Below, piece after piece: positions 58,900 through 64,000 of a DNA stretch of 64,000 nucleotides. The DNA is from Eonycteris spelaea (taxonomy: Eukaryota > Chordata > Mammalia > Chiroptera > Pteropodidae). The stretch covers positions 2,298,501 to 2,362,500 of the forward strand of contig PUFA01000210.1 of assembly GCA_003508835.1 (NCBI GenBank), read 5' to 3'. How positions within the stretch are numbered: position 1 is the first letter of the stretch; each line of letters starts with the position of its first letter. The notes under the pieces were generated by a model. The model ran no database searches and was not told where the DNA came from. It saw nothing but the letters and a program-made list of their open reading frames with translations. Both the position numbers and the translations under genes were made by a program.

Positions 58900-60290
58900 C
58901 TCACCTTCCCCTCTTCATGACTTACTCCTTTTTACAGTGACTGATGGTGGTTCTGTTTGAATGTCGACCAACAAAACAACAACTGACTTTTAGGCTTACC
59001 AGACAGAACATAGAACATCACATGTCACCCTCTTAGCATCTGAGACACACAGTAGTGCCCCTCTTCTTAGGCACCCCTTCCTACCATTTGCTCCCTCCCA
59101 TTCTTGTCCCTTGGCTTTTCCCATCGGGGCAGTGCAAGGGTTAGAGCTTGCTCTAAGGCTGGATTCCAGCTGCTGGGTTAATTGCAGGGGTGGGTGCTCC
59201 TACTGGTGTGAGGCACGGGGCACAGGGTGCTGATGTCTGGGTTATAAATGCAGGTGTGTCAGAAAGCTGGGAAGTTCTGAAAGGACAAGTCAAAGTGTAA
59301 TAAGGTCCAGGCCTGAGGTTAAAAAGTCCACAGTATGCAGTTGTCCAGCCAGCTCAAAGGAGATTCAGGGGGAAGATTCTAGAAATATTCCAAAAGCCAA
59401 CCTTATTCAGGTCCGACAAGTATTTATGGAACTTTCCAAAGTTCCCATTTGACCACTTCCCTTTTATGAAAGACCTACATTAGTACCTGTTTTCTCTAAT
59501 AGAAAGAAATCCAAAAGGGATTTTCGCTTTTATGAAAAAAGGCAAAAAACAAACATATATTTAGCATTTGTTTTGCAGTGAGAGGGGCCCCACAAAGTAC
59601 TTACCTGGGACCAACACTCATATCTCAGCATCAAGCCACGAGCGTTTTGAACTGTGTCTGTGAGCATCTGTGCTTTATTTCGATTTATTCTGTGTATCCT
59701 TTAGCAAGCTGTGTCAGAAGATAACTGCTTCTTCACTTTAAGCCATTTTGGCTTGCAAAAGTTTTCGTAGGAATGCTCTGCTTTTGAATGGTGAATGGCG
59801 GGGAAAACCTCTATTCTTATGCTGAGTTTGTGGGGAGGAAGGCTCTGAGGTGATTTGACAAAGGCAAGCTCTGAGACTCCCTCCCCTGGTGAGCTATGCC
59901 TGTTCTTCCCTGTGTTTTTGTTTTGCTTTTGTTCTGTATTGTTTTTGAAAAAAACTTTCATTCAATATAGGCATAAGAGATGGGTTTCTGTAATCTCTCC
60001 TCTAGGCTAAACCTTTCTAGCAGACTGTACATTATGGCTGATGTGAAGTCACAGCTGCATAGCGCACTCCCGTTCACACCTATAGCCTTAAAGCTAAAAT
60101 TTTATAAAGTAGCCGAATAGTCACTTTCTCACTTTCTCACCTGTCAACCAGTACTCAGTCTAGTGCCATCTGGACGCTGCCCTGAATAACTGCTATGGCA
60201 CTTAGCTTACCAAGGCCTGAAAGTCCAATGGCCTATTAACTACTAAATCTCAGAATTGCTTTCCCATCTTTATTTTATATGCCTTCACTG
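58900..60290. other. Unassigned; single-copy in appearance
   Basis: Mixed composition, no repeat recognised. A perfect splice-donor-like word exists on the minus strand at 59,599-59,608 (ccaggtaagt), without supporting exon evidence. Confidence 0.4.
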
Positions 60291-60299
60291 AAGCATGAA

Positions 60300-61515
60300 A
60301 GACTACTAACAGGAAATTCTCTCCCTTGTTTTTTTTTTTTTTTCCTGACAAAATTCTTTGCTAGTTTTCTTCCCATACTCTGTCCTCTCCACTCACTCAA
60401 ATACTCCCACAGTTAGAATCCTTTGATGTCAAAGAAGATCTGCAACCCAATGACCTGGCTATCTTCTAAACTTCTCCTTAGTTTTCCCGTTCTGCTATAT
60501 TATTATTTTTTATAATTTTCAGGGCCTCCTTTTGGAGCTGCCAGTTTTGCTTTACTTGGCATCCTGTTCCTGTTTCATGGCTGCAGTTTTTTCTTATTTG
60601 AAAACAGAGATAAGATTTTTTTTCCTCCCTGCTCAGTCTCTTTTTCTAGACTGTGTTTATTTATATCTTTTTTGGTTGCTATACCTCATATTTTAAAGTA
60701 TCCTCAGCTGTCCGGTAATCCTCAATTTCCAGCTCTTATTTCAGAGTCATCCTCTCAAAGCTCATTGGAAGCTCATTGGAGTGCATGGCTGTGGCTTGCA
60801 GACTGTGAAGGAGTGGGGAACCTGCTTCTTCTGTTCATTTCTTTATGTCTTTCTTGTTGGCGTAGTTAGATTTCCCAGAGGAGACTATTATACTCTTGCT
60901 TAGTGGGTGAAGAGCTAATTGTCCACTAGAATGCTAATCATTCTTGGAGCTTAATACAAAAACAGAATGACAGGGGTTGCCAATATCCAGCACCCATACA
61001 TGCACTGAAGTTTCTGTTTTTAGTATACTGACTCCTGTCTTAACTGTGCCTAATGTCCACCGGTACAGAGAGCTGCTATTGTGTTCTCTCAAAATACAAA
61101 TCTCCAGTCATGTACCAGTGTGAGGAAAAGACTGGCAACAAGCTAACCCGGTTGGTGAGAGGATCTGACTGCTTCTTAAATCAATTTTTAACCAATCCTC
61201 ATTAATTTAGCTCATTTCCTTCAAATTGGCTTCTATGTGCCTGGTTTCTCCAATTATTGAGTCTTTTAGAGATTCTGCTATAAATTGGGTTTGCTCTTGG
61301 CTTTCTCTCTTTCTTGTTTGGGATTCAGTTTTCTCAAGCCTCAAAAATATTTTACCTATTGCCTATTTGATTGAAGTCATTCAAAATTTTTTTTATTTTC
61401 TCCTACCTTCCCTATCTTTGGAAGGTTTGCTTTTAAAATCGTTTCAGATTTATTTTAGTGAGATTTCAGGAGGGAATAGAAATGCGTGGCCAAGCTATCA
61501 TCTTGCCCCATTCTC
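60300..61515 (-). mobile_element. Possible HAL1-like LINE 5' half, antisense
   Basis: Text at 60,555 (gcatcctgttcctgtttcat) and near 61,457 (gtgagatttcaggagggaat) resembles the antisense 5' half and 5' end of HAL1-class elements. The match is weak in between. The 126-codon frame at 61,226-61,606 crosses this region and has no other support. Confidence 0.35.
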
Positions 61516-61529
61516 TTTGATTTTTTATT

Positions 61530-61990
61530 CACCTGAATTAGTCACACATGTTCATAGAGCAGCACAATTTCTGAGACTCTTCATTTCTGAAGATGTCTTT
61601 GTTTAGTTCTCATACTTGAATGATGATATGACTGGAAATAGCTTTTGTGTTGTTTTTCAAAAACTATTTTTTCTCATTACTTTGGAAATAATCTCCATTG
61701 TCTTATTGAAACAAAAAATGTCAGTGATAAATCTTATTTCCATCTCCTTCTCATTCTTTTGTAGGTCATCTTCTCAAAACCTCTGCAAGCTATTGTAATT
61801 GTCTATATCCTTTATTGTTCTGATAGTTCTCTGTTTCTCAATTTGCTGTTAAATGTATGCTTAAATTTCTAAATCTGTCCCCATGTCTCCTAGCTTTTCC
61901 TGCATTTGGAGGATAAGTCTTCCACTGGCTGTTCCCACTTACTAGTGGGATACACAGCTATGCCTACTCTTTTCATTTCTTTGACATATT
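61530..61990 (-). mobile_element. Possible second HAL1-like fragment, antisense
   Basis: gaagatgtctttgtttagtt followed by ctcatacttgaatgatgata resembles the antisense ORF1 end of the same class, suggesting a second piece adjoining the first. Confidence 0.35.
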
Positions 61991-61999
61991 AGAATTGAC

Positions 62000-62270
62000 T
62001 CTTCATTCAGTTACTCTAACTGGTACTTAATGTCTCATGCCATGAATCCTGTTTTATCATGCAGACATAGTAAACAGATCTCCCTCTGTTGATTCCTGAA
62101 TTGCCTCTCTACTGTTGCTCTTCCTCAGATATTGATTCTTCATTTTGAATTTCTTCTTTTGCTTATCTTCAAATGTTGGTCTTTATGATGATGGGAAGAT
62201 ACTGTTACTGGGTAGATGGCCTAGTGGATACTCTGTTGTGAGATAACGCTTCTTTTCTCTTTCTCTCTTC
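62000..62270. other. Unassigned
   Basis: Pyrimidine-rich sequence leading into a (TTG)n run; no family recognised. Confidence 0.4.
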
Positions 62271-62277
62271 TTTTTTT

Positions 62278-62278
<1 letters not shown>

Positions 62279-62315
<37 letters not shown>

Positions 62316-62317
62316 GC
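62279..62317. repeat. (TTG)13 microsatellite after T run
   Basis: Thirteen TTG units follow a T run. On the minus strand this reads as CAA repeats ending in A, and it creates a glutamine run in a chance frame (62,221-62,433). Confidence 0.95.
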
Positions 62318-62701
62318 CTAACACAGTATACTTCCCCCTCTCCAGCCTCAGGCTTCAATGGCACCTCAGTGCAGGGGCAAGTAGAAGACAAACTCCCCGG
62401 TTGTTTTTTTGTTGTTGTTCTCCAAACAGACACCCACCAGTCTCCTTGTCTCTGCTTTTTATATCCACCATCTCAGAGCAACAACTTCACATCTACTCCC
62501 ACCTGTCCATTAGTTTTCTCCTGATGAGTTTTGGGCTTGGTATCCTCATTCAGTCTAATCTTATCTGCATTTCATTTCGAGAGATTCTTTCTAATATCTG
62601 GTCCCTTGATGGAACCCCTTCTTATTTTCTATTACCATTATAGATTTTTAAAATAAATATTCTAAAATAAATCTTTTCTATAATTTCTATGGATTTGTGT
62701 A

Positions 62702-62703
<2 letters not shown>

Positions 62704-62733
<30 letters not shown>

Positions 62734-62745
62734 GTGTGTGTGCAT
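62704..62745. repeat. (CA)n(TA)n(TG)n palindromic microsatellite
   Basis: A CA run passes through TATATATA to a TG run; 62,715-62,742 is a perfect 28-nt palindrome. Confidence 0.95.
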
Positions 62746-62789
62746 AGCTTCCACATTACCTCATACTACTATCTTTAACCCATTACAAT

Positions 62790-63178
62790 ATCTTTATTTA
62801 AAAATATCCTTTATATTCACTCTTCTGTCCACTTCAATTTGGCCTCCATCTTATCAAAACCACCTGAAATGCCCTTGTAAAAATTACGAATATCCTCATA
62901 TTGAAAAAGTCAATAGAAATTTTAGTTCTCATTTCATTAGATTCCTCATTAGACTTTAACTTAATCAACAATAACTTCCTTTTTTCTTAGCTCTTATGAA
63001 AGCATAATGTTCTATTTCCCTTTTTTCTTTCTGCTTGTACGTCAGTCAATTCTGCCAGTCACTCTGCCCCTAACAGATCTGTGAATGCTGGAATTTTTCA
63101 GTATTTAGTCCTAAGACTTCTTTTCTTTCTTTCTTGGTGACTTCATCTATTTAAATATCTTTTAATCTCATCTAGGGA
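62790..63178 (+). mobile_element. Possible L2 LINE fragment, sense
   Basis: Pyrimidine-rich sense text (tcagtatttagtcctaagac, then tcttggtgacttcatctatt near 63,133) follows the part of L2 preceding the YADD motif. Diverged. Confidence 0.4.
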
Positions 63179-63185
63179 TCAAGAG

Positions 63186-64000
63186 GGTGGAGTAGTTAAA
63201 TGCTGTGCTCCCTCCTATAATCACATTAAAATTACAACTAAATTATAGAACAATCAAACTTGAGAAACATACGAAGACGAACTGAACAAAAGTCTTACCA
63301 CTAAAGATATAAAGAAGAAGCCATGTCAAGATTGGCATTGGGGCTGAGGTGCGGAATGGGATGATCCCATACCCATGTGTGTTGGGAATTGGGAGGGATA
63401 TCTCAGTCACCGAGGTCTCCTTTGAGAGGCAAGGGGTTCAAGCTCCACACTGAACTCCCAAGCCCAGAGCACCAGTGATGGGAAAAGGAGCCCACACAAC
63501 ATCTGGCTATGAAAATAAGTGAGGATTCCATCTGTCTGGGTGAGACTGAGCACTGCTAGAAATTCATGCATTCCCTTAAAGGGCCAACGCACAGCCTCAC
63601 TCACTTCCAGGCACTTGCCCTGGGGTCCTGTGGAGGGCCAGTAGCTCAGGAGGTGCCAGATAACTTCCTGGGCTACAGTCTTTCTCGGAAAACTCTTGGG
63701 GGTCTGAGGGCCCCAGGTAAGAACTGACTGGCCTTGCTGTGCTCTGTGCATTTTTCTGATTGGCCCCAGGCTCAGAACTGGTACCAAATCTGAATCTACA
63801 TTAATCTGTTGGGCACCACTCGCCCCATGCTGGTAACTCTTTGAGACTGCATCTAACCCAACTCACATACTGCCTTGAAGCTCTTTTAGTGACTGTGCCT
63901 TATGAGCAGCTAGGTGGCAGCAGGCATCAGGGTGCTCAGGCCAGGTATGGGTGGCAGCTGGCCTAAGTTGGTAGCATGGCCTCTCCCATATGTCTCTAGG
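63186..64000 (+). mobile_element. L1 5'UTR, sense, continuing off window
   Basis: Opens with agggtggagtagttaaatgc and attacaactaaattatagaa. It continues with gggagggatatctcagtcac, acacaacatctggctatgaa and cttaaagggccaacgcacag, in the order of the laurasiatherian-type L1 5'UTR. It is the same kind of 5' end as the antisense L1 at 13,690-21,066. It holds the internal promoter of an L1 whose ORFs lie beyond 64,000. The 126-codon minus-strand frame at 63,407-63,787 is antisense to it. A strong splice-donor word (ccaggtaag) is at 63,713. Confidence 0.85.

Noticed and set aside
59599..59608. Splice donor of a minus-strand exon (ccaggtaagt)
   Set aside because: A perfect donor word alone is expected by chance at this scale; no acceptor or open exon frame accompanies it.
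61226..61606. 126-codon plus-strand open frame as a gene
   Set aside because: It crosses probable antisense HAL1-like sequence, is rich in F/L/S as expected from T-rich DNA, and has no recognisable domain.
62270..62420. Antisense retroposon with a (CAA)n tail
   Set aside because: A T run plus (TTG)n looks like a reversed tail, but the body to the right matches no SINE and no target duplication was seen.
62221..62643. Polyglutamine or polyleucine protein
   Set aside because: The runs are the translation of a (TTG)13 microsatellite on either strand.
63407..63787. 126-codon minus-strand open frame as a gene
   Set aside because: It is antisense to an L1 5'UTR, which is GC-rich and often free of stops by chance.

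Overview
This is a mammalian, AT-rich, gene-poor window. I found no protein-coding gene. Every open frame is short (126 codons or fewer), and most that can be explained fall inside LINE sequence or on its antisense strand. The annotation is therefore mainly one of transposon strata, plus a few single-copy stretches that could be regulatory.

Organism. The interspersed repeats are typical of placental mammals: L1, L2, MIR, MaLR (MLT1-like) LTRs and hAT-Charlie DNA transposons. The two youngest-looking L1 copies carry the long 5'UTR I associate with laurasiatherian L1s. The most diagnostic element is at 28,546-28,783: one retroposon made of a tRNA-Val-like 5' half and a 5S-rRNA-like 3' half, bracketed by a single pair of target-site duplications. 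Hybrid tRNA/5S rRNA SINEs of this design (MEG-TR) were described from fruit bats (Pteropodidae). I infer a megabat genome. The L1 copies are all broken, which fits the reported loss of L1 activity in megabats.

Layout. 0-6.7 kb: antisense and sense MaLR LTRs, a MaLR internal region split by an antisense L1 3' end with a clean target duplication, and two dinucleotide-rich tracts. 6.7-11.2 kb: sparse L2 and MIR relics with unassigned sequence. 11.3-13.0 kb: decayed sense L1 ORF2. 13.7-21.07 kb: a near-full-length antisense L1, with a 701-bp solo-LTR-like insertion in its 5'UTR and a second LTR candidate beside its 5' end. 21.6-25.6 kb: mostly unassigned. 26-31 kb: back-to-back ancient L1 pieces (antisense, then sense), an MLT1 LTR and the tRNA/5S SINE. 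31-33 kb: unassigned. 33-36 kb: HAL1-like, L1 and L2. 36-40.7 kb: MIR, MER5-like, L2 and an LTR. 40.8-42 kb: antisense L1. 42-46.7 kb: mainly unassigned, with a CTCF-like motif. 46.7-56.9 kb: dense antisense L1 with nested hAT and LTR insertions. 57-60.3 kb: a less AT-rich, mostly non-repetitive stretch, the best candidate here for conserved regulatory DNA. 60.3-63.2 kb: HAL1/L2-like relics and microsatellites. 63.19 kb to the end: the 5'UTR of a sense L1 that runs off the window.

All family names rest on sequence similarity judged by eye against remembered repeat families. Boundaries are approximate unless a target-site duplication is given.
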